DNA from: CAZRHH01 sp964599885
GTDB lineage: Bacteria > Chloroflexota > Dehalococcoidia > DSTF01 > JACRBR01
Length of the DNA: 12,459 nucleotides
Reading direction: 5' to 3'
Assembly (NCBI GenBank): GCA_964599885.1
Contig: CAZRHH010000086.1
Coordinates: forward strand, 1-12,459
Of the stretch, positions 1 through 4,888 are shown piece after piece. Positions within the stretch are counted from its first letter, which is position 1; each line of letters opens with the position of its first letter. The notes below the pieces were generated by a model. That model worked only from the letters and a program-made list of their open reading frames with translations, did no database searches and was not told the origin of the DNA. Both the position numbers and the translations under genes were made by a program.

Positions 1-290
1 GGTGCCGGTTCGGGCTTGAGTGCGATGTCCTTGGGCGCCGGTGGTTCCGGCGCTGGTGCGGCGGCCGGCGGTGGCGGCGCGCTGGCGATAATGATCGATG
101 CGGCGCCCGCCGCGGTGTGGTTGGCAAGGCCGCCGTCGCCCTCGAACGGGTTGTCCCGGATGAGGATCGCGCTCCGAATCTCGGTGAGGATCTGCTTCAC
201 CTCGCCCTTGACGATCTTCCCTTCGTCTTCGAGCGTGGCGACCCGCGATTCAAGCTGCGAGACTTTGCCGACGAGTTGCTGGCCTTCCAA
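1..290 (-). CDS. Coiled-coil protein, possibly ArlC-like archaellum accessory protein (5' part only)
   Basis: The reading frame runs off the left edge after 96 codons. No ATG is available. The best start is TTG at 290 with AGGA at 297-300, 6 nt upstream, and an in-frame stop lies further up at 357-359. Residues 1-45 are a charged, heptad-like helix (QLVGKVSQLESRVATLEDEG, then KQILTEI) ending in N47-P48-F49. An alanine/proline-rich stretch follows, with repeated AP and EP pairs. A short coiled coil closing on an NPF-type motif is typical of archaeal FlaC/ArlC accessory proteins, which belong to the cytoplasmic ring around the archaellum motor and are usually encoded just after the archaellins. 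That position matches here: the gene follows the last archaellin by 79 bp, across a strong hairpin. The ArlC assignment rests on the motif and the context. It could instead be an unrelated coiled-coil protein. Confidence 0.5.
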   Translation of the reverse strand, partial: MEGQQLVGKVSQLESRVATLEDEGKIVKGEVKQILTEIRSAILIRDNPFEGDGGLANHTAAGAASIIIASAPPPPAAAPAPEPPAPKDIALKPEPA

Positions 291-318
291 CGGCGATCCT
301 GCCTTTCGGTAACGGGTG

Positions 319-351
319 TGGGCGCCGCCCGCAGCGTGCGGGCGGCGCCCA
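319..351 (-). terminator. GC-rich hairpin after the last archaellin gene
   Basis: A perfect 14-bp stem (319-332 with 338-351) and a 5-nt loop lie 19 nt after the archaellin stop at 370. No U-run follows on either strand. It may attenuate or terminate transcription without a U-tract, or stabilise the archaellin mRNA 3' end so that the accessory gene downstream is expressed at a lower level. Confidence 0.6.
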
Positions 352-369
352 ATGGCTCATCCTGAGCCG

Positions 370-966
370 TTAGTTCGCGTTGATGATCGTCTCCGACATG
401 GACGGCGGCGTCGTGCGCTGCACGACCATGTAGGAGCCGGTCGGCGGCTTCAGCTCCAGCGTGAACGTCTCGTTCGCGCCAAGCAGACAGGTCGGGCAGG
501 CCGTGGCCAGGTCGATCGCGATCTCGGCGAGTTCGCCGGGCTCGAGCAGCTCGTCGGCGTCGCCGACGACTTCCGTGGTCGTGTACTCAAGGTCGTTGTC
601 GACGACGGAACCATCAATGAACGAGATGACCGTCGTGTTGTTCGTGTCGTCGTTGTCGAGGTTGACGCTGTCACCGCCGGCGGCCAGCGTGACGCCCATG
701 GTGATGTCCGTGACGTTCGTGCCGTCGGACGTCAGGATGACGCCGCCCGAGAGCTGCATCGTGCCACGGGTCTTCTGCAGGCCGGCGTAGACGGTTTCCT
801 TGCCCCGCTCGGAGCTGAACAGACCAGTGCTCAGTACGACGAACGAGAACACCGCCGCGACCACGACGAAGGCGATGAGGACGATGGCTGTTTCAAGACC
901 GGTGATGCCACGCTCTTCACCCGCGCGGCCGATGGACTTCAAACTATTCTTGAAATGGCGCTTCAT
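370..966 (-). CDS. Archaellin paralog 1 (archaeal-type flagellin)
   Basis: A 198-aa filament subunit with a class III (type IV pilin-like) leader. Residues 1-20 end in EERG, and prepilin peptidase should cut after G20. The mature N-terminus is ITGLETAIVL, with Gly at +3 and Glu at +5, followed by a hydrophobic helix (about 21-50) and the block SSERGKETVYAGL. The rest is the beta-rich outer domain, with sequons at N84, N109, N110 and N165, a CPTC pair at C157/C160, an acidic LLEPGEL segment (140-146) and the conserved end KPPTGSY...QRTTPPS. ATG at 966 is preferred because GGAGG lies at 973-977. The open frame continues to 1350, but that part shows no protein-like features. It is about 91% identical to paralog 2 by direct comparison, so this pair is the most recent duplication. 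It has the longest leader of the four genes. Confidence 0.93.
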   Translation of the reverse strand: MKRHFKNSLKSIGRAGEERGITGLETAIVLIAFVVVAAVFSFVVLSTGLFSSERGKETVYAGLQKTRGTMQLSGGVILTSDGTNVTDITMGVTLAAGGDSVNLDNDDTNNTTVISFIDGSVVDNDLEYTTTEVVGDADELLEPGELAEIAIDLATACPTCLLGANETFTLELKPPTGSYMVVQRTTPPSMSETIINAN

Positions 967-1050
967 TGCATTCCTCCTTGAGGAAGTCCTGTTGGATGTG
1001 ATCCCATCTCCGGGATCCCTGACGGAACGGTGTAGGGCTACAGCGACTTG

Positions 1051-1066
1051 CAACACCTCCTTGTTG
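1051..1066 (-). promoter_or_regulatory. Hairpin presenting AGGAGG in its loop
   Basis: Read on the minus strand this is CAACA, loop AGGAGG, TGTTG, a perfect 5-bp stem holding a full Shine-Dalgarno-like sequence. It lies about 85 nt upstream of the archaellin 1 start, too far to serve that start. The GGA-in-loop form is that of CsrA sites, but it could be chance. Confidence 0.35.
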
Positions 1067-1194
1067 AAGCGCGTAGCCTGGTGTCCGCCCTCCGGACAGG
1101 CTGTTGGTCGCGCACTTCCCTGCTCAACCGGCCTTCTGTGGTTGCGGCGCATGCCGCCCGAACCGCAGAGAGCGCGACATTCCGTGCCAGGTCT

Positions 1195-1216
1195 CCCGGT
1201 ACGTCCTTGTACCGAG
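1195..1216 (-). promoter_or_regulatory. CsrA-like hairpin in archaellin 1 leader
   Basis: On the minus strand an 8-bp stem (CTCGGTAC with GTACCGGG, one T-G pair) closes the 6-nt loop AAGGAC. The core GTACAAGGACGT agrees at 11 of 12 positions with the CsrA selection consensus RUACARGGAUGU as I recall it, and has the expected GGA in the loop. It lies about 230 nt before the start codon, unusually far for translational repression. No csrA gene is visible in the window. Confidence 0.4.
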
Positions 1217-1245
1217 TGAAGGGTCGAACAAACGGCGGTTTCGGT

Positions 1246-1285
1246 GCATGGTGGGCGCACCCGCGTTGCAAGGGTGGTGGCACCC
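1246..1285 (-). promoter_or_regulatory. 40-bp dual-dyad element, copy 1 (archaellin 1)
   Basis: On the minus strand: GGGTGC, 3 nt, CACCC, 2 nt, GCAA, 2 nt, CGGGTGC, 3 nt, CACCATGC. It matches copy 3 at 30 of 40 positions with no gaps, and the mismatches fall in the spacers. The two GGGTGC starts are 24 bp apart. The role is unknown: either a double operator or a structured RNA leader. Confidence 0.7.
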
Positions 1286-1290
1286 GCGGG

Positions 1291-1340
1291 GCGGGAGGCG
1301 GGAAGCGAGAGGCGCGAAGCGAGAGGCGGGGAGGCGCGGG
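1291..1340. repeat. Degenerate heptad repeat, unit GCGNGAR
   Basis: About seven consecutive 7-8 bp units on the plus strand: GCGGGAG, GCGGGAA, GCGAGAG, GCGCGAA, GCGAGAG, then two looser copies. It lies next to the dual-dyad element in non-coding DNA. Confidence 0.65.
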
Positions 1341-1447
1341 CAGTCGGCATCGGTTCGGTACGGTGACCTGGACGGTGTGTCGCGCCGAGCCAACGGCCCG
1401 CGAGTCGCTGGCTTTAGGCTGCACACCCAGCCTGGCGTGAAAACGTA

Positions 1448-1489
1448 GAACGGCCCGGCTGCGTTGTGCGGCCGGGCCGTTCCTTTTTT
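1448..1489 (-). terminator. Bidirectional terminator hairpin after archaellin 2
   Basis: A 12-bp perfect stem (1448-1459 with 1471-1482), extendable inward, starts 20 nt after the archaellin 2 stop. The run of six T (1484-1489) is on the plus strand. Read on the minus strand, the hairpin has six A before it and only CTACGTTTT after it. It probably ends archaellin 2 transcripts, but its best polarity is against plus-strand (antisense) transcription. Confidence 0.7.
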
Positions 1490-1501
1490 CCGTGACGGAG
1501 C

Positions 1502-2086
1502 CTAGTTGACGTTGATGATCGTCTCGGTCATCGAGGGCGGAGTCGTGCGCTGGACGACCATGTAGGAACCGGTCGGCGGCTTGAGTTCGAGCGTGAACGT
1601 CTCGTTCGCGCTGATCACGCAGGTCGCGCAGGCCGTGGCCAAGTCGATCGAGATCTCGCTGAGTTCGCCGGGTTCGAGCAGTTCGTCGTTGTCGCCGACG
1701 ATCTCGGTGGTCGTGTACTCGAGGTCGTTGTCGGTGACTGCCGAGTCGATGTAGGAGATGACGGTCGTGTTGTTCGTGTCGCCGTTGTCGAGGTTGACGC
1801 TATCGCCACCGGCCGCCAGCGTGACGCCCATGACGATGTCGGTGACGTTCGTGCCGTCGGACGTCAGAATGACGCCGCCGGAGAGCTGCATGGTGCCACG
1901 GGTCTTCTGCAGACCGGCGTACACCGTCTCCTTACCCCGCTCCGAGCTGAACAGACCGGTGCTCAGCACGACGAACGAGAACACCGCCGCCACCACGACG
2001 AAGGCGATAAGGACGATAGCCGTTTCCAGTCCTGTGATGCCGCGCTCTTCAGCCACGCGGCGGACAAACTTCCTGATCCGCTCCAT
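1502..2086 (-). CDS. Archaellin paralog 2
   Basis: A 194-aa archaellin. The 16-residue leader ends in EERG, and cleavage after G16 gives a mature protein starting ITGLETA with Glu at +5. The hydrophobic core helix and the SSERGKETVYAGL block are identical to paralog 1. The outer domain differs at about 16 of 178 mature residues. Sequons are at N80, N105, N106 and N161, and the cysteine pair is C153/C156 (CATC). ATG 2086 is supported by AGGAGG at 2094-2099 with a 7-nt gap. The gene has its own leader (with the 40-bp element 112 nt upstream) and a hairpin after the stop, so it is probably expressed as its own unit or as a separately tuned part of a longer transcript. It should be one of the filament subunits; which one dominates cannot be read from sequence. 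Confidence 0.93.
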   Translation of the reverse strand: MERIRKFVRRVAEERGITGLETAIVLIAFVVVAAVFSFVVLSTGLFSSERGKETVYAGLQKTRGTMQLSGGVILTSDGTNVTDIVMGVTLAAGGDSVNLDNGDTNNTTVISYIDSAVTDNDLEYTTTEIVGDNDELLEPGELSEISIDLATACATCVISANETFTLELKPPTGSYMVVQRTTPPSMTETIINVN

Positions 2087-2151
2087 TGCCTAACCTCCTG
2101 AAAGGGCCACGTGGCCTGAATGTTTGCGGCGATCCTTGCCCGTTGCGAGTA

Positions 2152-2166
2152 GGTAACTCCTGTACC
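2152..2166 (-). promoter_or_regulatory. GGA-loop hairpin in archaellin 2 leader
   Basis: On the minus strand GGTA, loop CAGGAGT, TACC: a 4-bp stem, with a further GAG/CTC pairing possible outside it. The primary sequence GTACAGGA recurs in the archaellin 3 leader and, with one extra A, in the archaellin 1 leader. It resembles a CsrA site weakly. Confidence 0.3.
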
Positions 2167-2197
2167 CTCTAAGGTTCGTGTTTGCAGAGCCTGATTG

Positions 2198-2237
2198 AGA
2201 CGGTAAATACACCCGACTTTCGCGGGTGCGCGCACCC
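2198..2237 (-). promoter_or_regulatory. 40-bp dual-dyad element, copy 2 (archaellin 2)
   Basis: On the minus strand the first dyad is the perfect 14-bp palindrome GGGTGCGCGCACCC. The second is GGGTG with TACC. CACCCG and CGGGTG also form a 6-bp stem around CGAAAGT. It matches copy 3 at 31 of 40 positions without gaps and lies 112 nt before the start codon. Confidence 0.7.
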
Positions 2238-2277
2238 GCCGCGCGTCCAGCGCAGATTCGCTTGCCGGAGCGCGATC

Positions 2278-2313
2278 GAGACAGGCGCCCACCATCCGGT
2301 GGGCGCCTGTCTC
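2278..2313 (-). terminator. Perfect 16-bp hairpin after archaellin 3
   Basis: The arms 2278-2293 and 2298-2313 are exact complements around a 4-nt loop, starting 23 nt after the archaellin 3 stop. There is no U-run on the minus strand, and only TTT on the plus strand. It probably serves as a 3' end or mRNA-stabilising structure. Confidence 0.65.
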
Positions 2314-2336
2314 TTTGTACCTACCGCAGGAACGTC

Positions 2337-2918
2337 TTAGTTGAGGTCGACGATCGTCTCAGCCATCGAGGCAGGCGTCGTTCGCTGGATCACCAGGTAA
2401 GACCCGGTTGGCGGCTTCAGTTCGACCGTGAAGGTGTGGTTTTCACCAATGGTGCAGGCGCACTCGGCCGCCATATCGATATCGATTTGAGAGAGCTCGC
2501 CCGGTTCGAGCAACGAATCGCCGTCGCCGATGACCTCGGTTGTCGTGTAGACCATGTTCGTCGTGTTGACGCTGTCATCGATGTAGGCGACGACGGTGCG
2601 GTTCGTCGCATCCGTCGCATCCAGATTGACGGTGTCGCCGCCGGCTGCAAGCGTCAGGCCGATGCGTAGGTCCGTGACGTTCGTGCCGTCCGACGTCGCG
2701 ATGATGCCGCCGGTAAGCGTCATCGACCCGCGGGTCTTGGCGAGGCCGGCGTAGACGGTCTCCTTGCCTCGCTCTGCGCTGAAGAGCCCCGTACTCAAGA
2801 CGACGAACGAGAATACCGCCGCGACCACGACGAAGGCGATGAGGACGATGGCTGTTTCGAGGCCCGTGATACCGCGTTCCTCACCTCCGCGGCGGAGCAG
2901 TTTCCAAATGTGCTTCAT
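2337..2918 (-). CDS. Archaellin paralog 3
   Basis: A 193-aa archaellin with a 16-residue leader ending EERG and a mature start ITGLETA. The core helix is unchanged from paralogs 1 and 2, but the outer domain is clearly diverged (MTLTGGIIATSDGTNVTDLR, and Met-Val-Tyr where 1 and 2 have Leu-Glu-Tyr). Sequons are at N80, N106, N118 and N160. The cysteines are C153 and C155 (CAC), replacing the CxxC of paralogs 1 and 2. The LLEPGEL segment and the KPPTGSY...QRTTP ending are kept. ATG 2918 is supported by GGAGGG at 2925-2930 with a 6-nt gap. It may form a different section of the filament, such as hook-like or minor subunits, as in archaea with several archaellins, but that is inference. Confidence 0.93.
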   Translation of the reverse strand: MKHIWKLLRRGGEERGITGLETAIVLIAFVVVAAVFSFVVLSTGLFSAERGKETVYAGLAKTRGSMTLTGGIIATSDGTNVTDLRIGLTLAAGGDTVNLDATDATNRTVVAYIDDSVNTTNMVYTTTEVIGDGDSLLEPGELSQIDIDMAAECACTIGENHTFTVELKPPTGSYLVIQRTTPASMAETIVDLN

Positions 2919-3016
2919 TGCCGACCCTCCAACTGACTTGATGGGCCTCAGCCCTGCATGTGTCCTCAGGTGTGATTCCTGTACGGGTATGGTTTCGTTC
3001 CCTTAGGGGTACCCTC

Positions 3017-3056
3017 GCATGGTGATTGCACCCGACTTGCGCGGGTGCCAGCACCC
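3017..3056 (-). promoter_or_regulatory. 40-bp dual-dyad element, copy 3 (archaellin 3)
   Basis: On the minus strand the first dyad is GGGTGCTGGCACCC, followed by GC, GCAA, GT, then CGGGTGC, AAT, CACCATGC. CACCCG and CGGGTG form a 6-bp stem around CGCAAGT. Used as the reference copy. It lies 99 nt before the start codon. GTACAGGA follows 32 nt after the element, the same spacing as in the archaellin 2 leader. Confidence 0.7.
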
Positions 3057-3149
3057 ACGCCAGATACGGACGGCGTGGATCGTGACGACGAGGTTTTGCC
3101 TCCGCGCGTAGGGGAACCACCGTCTCCGATCGTCGAGCGCAGATATAGA

Positions 3150-3177
3150 GAAGCCCCCGCGGGTGGGCGGAGGCTTC
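3150..3177 (-). terminator. Hairpin after archaellin 4
   Basis: An 11-bp stem with one G-T pair around a CCACCC loop, starting 26 nt after the archaellin 4 stop on the minus strand. It is followed by TCTATATCT, a weak U-containing tail. A likely transcript end or attenuator before archaellin 3. Confidence 0.6.
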
Positions 3178-3202
3178 GCAAGGGGCACGGATGGCAGTGC
3201 TG

Positions 3203-3781
3203 TCAGTTTAGGTTCACGATGGTCTGCGTAATCGACGGCGGCAGCGTGCGCTGGATCACCAAGTACGAGCCCGTTGGCGGCTTCATCTCGATCCAGAACG
3301 TCTCGTTGTCGCGGATGTCGATGGCGGCACTTTGCGTCAGGTCGATCGTGATCGTCAGCAGCTCGCCCGGCTCGAGGATGCTGTCGGCGTCGCCCACGGC
3401 GACCGTCGTCACGTAGACAAGGTCACTCTCGATGACGCTGTCATCGTGGTAGGACATGACGGTGCGGTTGTTCGTCGCTGTTGGATCGAGGCTCACCTCT
3501 TCCCCGCCCGCCGCGAGCGTCACCGAGAACGAGAGCGCAGTCAGTTCCGTGCCATTCGATGTGCCGATGATGCTGCCGCTCAGACCCATCGTGCCGCGCG
3601 TCTTCGCCAGACCGGCATAGACGGTCTCCTTGCCGCGCTCGGAGCTGAAGAGTCCCGTGCTCAGCACCACGAACGAGAAGACGGCCGCGACCACCACGAA
3701 CGCGATCAGCACGATCGCCGTCTCGAGGCCCGTGATGCCGCGCTCGGACCGAAGCAGTCGAATAAGGGTGCATGGCTGCAC
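3203..3781 (-). CDS. Archaellin paralog 4 (most diverged; first in the run)
   Basis: A 192-aa archaellin starting at GTG (3781), with AAGGAGG at 3788-3794 and a 6-nt gap. The nearest ATG (3773) is out of frame. The leader is the shortest of the four, 15 residues ending SERG, and the mature start ITGLETA and core helix are unchanged. The outer domain is the most diverged of the four: no cysteines, sequons at N76, N105 and N159, SILEPGEL instead of LLEPGEL, and a WIEMKPPTGSYLVIQRTLPPS ending with Leu-Pro in place of Thr-Pro. It comes first in transcription order and is nearest the divergent regulator gene. It may be a minor or basal subunit, but nothing in the sequence proves a specialised position. 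Confidence 0.92.
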   Translation of the reverse strand: MQPCTLIRLLRSERGITGLETAIVLIAFVVVAAVFSFVVLSTGLFSSERGKETVYAGLAKTRGTMGLSGSIIGTSNGTELTALSFSVTLAAGGEEVSLDPTATNNRTVMSYHDDSVIESDLVYVTTVAVGDADSILEPGELLTITIDLTQSAAIDIRDNETFWIEMKPPTGSYLVIQRTLPPSITQTIVNLN

Positions 3782-3823
3782 GAGGAGCCTCCTTGCTACG
3801 GCGTCGCGGCGAGCGCACGCCCG

Positions 3824-3841
3824 GCGGCCCTCCTTGGCCGC
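3824..3841 (-). promoter_or_regulatory. GGA-loop hairpin in archaellin 4 leader
   Basis: On the minus strand GCGGCC, loop AAGGAG, GGCCGC: a perfect 6-bp stem with an A-x-GGA loop, 43 nt before the GTG start. This is a favourable position for CsrA-type control. The GC-rich stem could also be a decoy Shine-Dalgarno. Confidence 0.4.
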
Positions 3842-3880
3842 GTCTGATCAATTGAACCTCGGCGCCCGGCCCCTGCGGCG

Positions 3881-3920
3881 GCAGGGTGAACGCCCCCGAG
3901 CGAGCAGGGTGCCAGCACCG
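3881..3920 (-). promoter_or_regulatory. 40-bp dual-dyad element, copy 4 (archaellin 4)
   Basis: On the minus strand CGGTGCTGGCACCC, then TGCTCGCT, then CGGGGGC, GTT, CACCCTGC. It has the same length and spacing as the other copies and matches copy 3 at 28 of 40 positions. The second dyad is weakened (GGGGG against CACC). It lies 100 nt before the start codon. Confidence 0.65.
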
Positions 3921-3928
3921 ACGCACCG

Positions 3929-3956
3929 ACTCCCACCAGTCACAGACACTAGACAC
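3929..3956. repeat. Degenerate heptad repeat, unit near GTGTCTG
   Basis: Read on the minus strand: GTGTCTA, GTGTCTG, TGACTGG, TGGGAGT. The GTGTCTG unit is a rotation of the TGGTGTC unit at 4813-4840, which lies in the opposite orientation on the other side of the regulator gene. Confidence 0.55.
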
Positions 3957-4055
3957 CGGTGCCCGTGCAACGCGCCACGCCCAGGTGAACGTGCCAGATA
4001 TAGGCGTACACCCTGATGTGCTGCATGTGCGCGTGGCCCGATAACCAGATACGAC

Positions 4056-4775
4056 ATGAATAACAACCAGAACCGCATACGTGTACTCGTCGTGGAGGCG
4101 GATAGCCTCCTCCGCGACATGCTGCGCGCCGTCCTCTCGGCCGAACCCCGCCTGGAGTTCGTCGGCGCGACCGGCGTGCCGGCAGACGCCGTTCGTCTCG
4201 CCTCGACGGAGAAGCCCGATGTCGCGCTCGTCGGCCTCGATAACGAGAGCGAAGGCGACGCGCTTGCCGTGGCGCAGGCGATCTCCGGTTCGCGCTCTGG
4301 TGGCGCCCGCATCGTCTTCCTCGGCGAGCGGCCGGACCGGCGCACGCTGGCGGCGCTGCCGGCGTTCCGGGCGGCCGGCTGGTCGTATCTGCTGCGGCAG
4401 TCGGTGTCCGATGTGGCGACGCTGGTCCGTGCGATCGATGGCGCGGCGATGGGCCTCGTCGTCCTCGACCCGCTCGTCGTCGAGAGTCTGGGCCGTCGCG
4501 AGACGCGGTTGTCGGCGCTGACGCGGCGGCAGCTCGAAGTGCTGTCGATGATGGCGAAGGGCTACAACAACGCCGCAATCGCCAAGGCACTTGTACTCGA
4601 GGAGAAGTCCGTCGAGAACCACATCAACGCCATCTTCGGTCAACTGAACCTGAGCCGCGACAACGCGGCGCACCCCCGCGTGAAGGCCGTCCTGCTCTAC
4701 CTGCAGGAGACGCTCGGCACCAGCGGCGACGCCGAACCGCCGCAGCCCGCGCACCAACCCCGCAAGGCTGCCTAG
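4056..4775 (+). CDS. NarL/LuxR-family regulator with pseudo-receiver
   Basis: A 239-aa protein in the layout of NarL/FixJ response regulators. A receiver-like domain (about 8-135) is joined to a LuxR-type helix-turn-helix (about 152-215; LTRRQLEVLSMMAKG, then NNAAIAKALVL and EKSVENHINAIF), expected to bind DNA. The receiver lacks the phosphorylation set. The acceptor Asp position in PDVALVGLD is G60, the conserved Thr/Ser is G90 (IVFLG), the conserved Lys is R114 (YLLRQ), and the first acidic pair is reduced to E14/D16. It is therefore probably an atypical regulator controlled by something other than phosphotransfer. D62, two residues on, is a possible but shifted acceptor. It is divergent from the archaellin run with 274 bp between, which makes it a candidate archaellum regulator, by position only. 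I see no clear Shine-Dalgarno site before ATG 4056. Confidence 0.88.
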   Translation: MNNNQNRIRVLVVEADSLLRDMLRAVLSAEPRLEFVGATGVPADAVRLASTEKPDVALVGLDNESEGDALAVAQAISGSRSGGARIVFLGERPDRRTLAALPAFRAAGWSYLLRQSVSDVATLVRAIDGAAMGLVVLDPLVVESLGRRETRLSALTRRQLEVLSMMAKGYNNAAIAKALVLEEKSVENHINAIFGQLNLSRDNAAHPRVKAVLLYLQETLGTSGDAEPPQPAHQPRKAA

Positions 4776-4812
4776 CGCTCGCTCCTGCGGTCTTCCTTTT
4801 CGCATCAACGAC

Positions 4813-4840
4813 TGGTGTCTGGTGTTTGGTGCCTGGTCGT
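4813..4840. repeat. Heptad repeat, unit TGGTGTC
   Basis: Four units in a row: TGGTGTC, TGGTGTT, TGGTGCC, TGGTCGT. It lies in the 113-bp gap between the convergent regulator and nucleotidyltransferase genes. Confidence 0.7.
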
Positions 4841-4888
4841 ACCGCGTTGCGGCATCAGTGGCGAACGATATGGGAAGCGGTTACGGCA

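Larger units (their letters stand above)
967..1501 (-). promoter_or_regulatory. 535-bp gene-free leader region of archaellin 1
   Basis: No convincing protein gene lies here. On the minus strand, in order, it holds the bidirectional hairpin after paralog 2 (1448-1489), a degenerate 7-bp repeat tract (1291-1340), the 40-bp dual-dyad element (1246-1285), two hairpins with GGA loops (1195-1216 and 1051-1066), a further 6-bp hairpin (1082-1098) and the Shine-Dalgarno site. The distance from the element to the start codon is about 280 nt, against about 100-112 nt in the other three genes. I could not identify a convincing -35/-10 promoter. Confidence 0.5.

Noticed and set aside
16..312. Plus-strand open frame at the left edge
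   Set aside because: It lies opposite the minus-strand coiled-coil gene, whose reading gives a sensible protein; the plus-strand translation is low-complexity.
1126..1251. A 41-codon upstream reading frame starting at the ATG inside dual-dyad copy 1
   Set aside because: It has no Shine-Dalgarno site, and the ATG is not kept in copies 2 and 4, so it is not a conserved leader peptide.
1246..1285. Sigma54 promoters inside the 40-bp elements (TGCCAC...TTGCA in copy 1, TGGCAC...TCGCT in copy 4)
   Set aside because: The two matches fall at different offsets of the aligned element, and copies 2 and 3 have none, so they are probably side effects of the dyad sequence.
1291..1340. CRISPR-like array
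   Set aside because: Units are only 7 bp with no spacers; it is a simple degenerate tandem repeat.
967..1350. N-terminal extension of archaellin 1 through the open frame to 1350
   Set aside because: It would bury the class III leader far inside the protein, and the sequence holds repeats and hairpins. ATG 966 has a good Shine-Dalgarno site.
2198..3056. The 40-bp element as a cyclic-di-GMP (GEMM) riboswitch
   Set aside because: The conserved GEMM junction and tetraloop-receptor sequences are absent, and the element is too short. It shares only GC-rich hairpins with that class.
3441..4808. Long minus-strand open frame (455 codons)
   Set aside because: It covers the plus-strand regulator and part of archaellin 4 in another frame, and its translation is Arg-rich without motifs, as expected for antisense of GC-rich genes.
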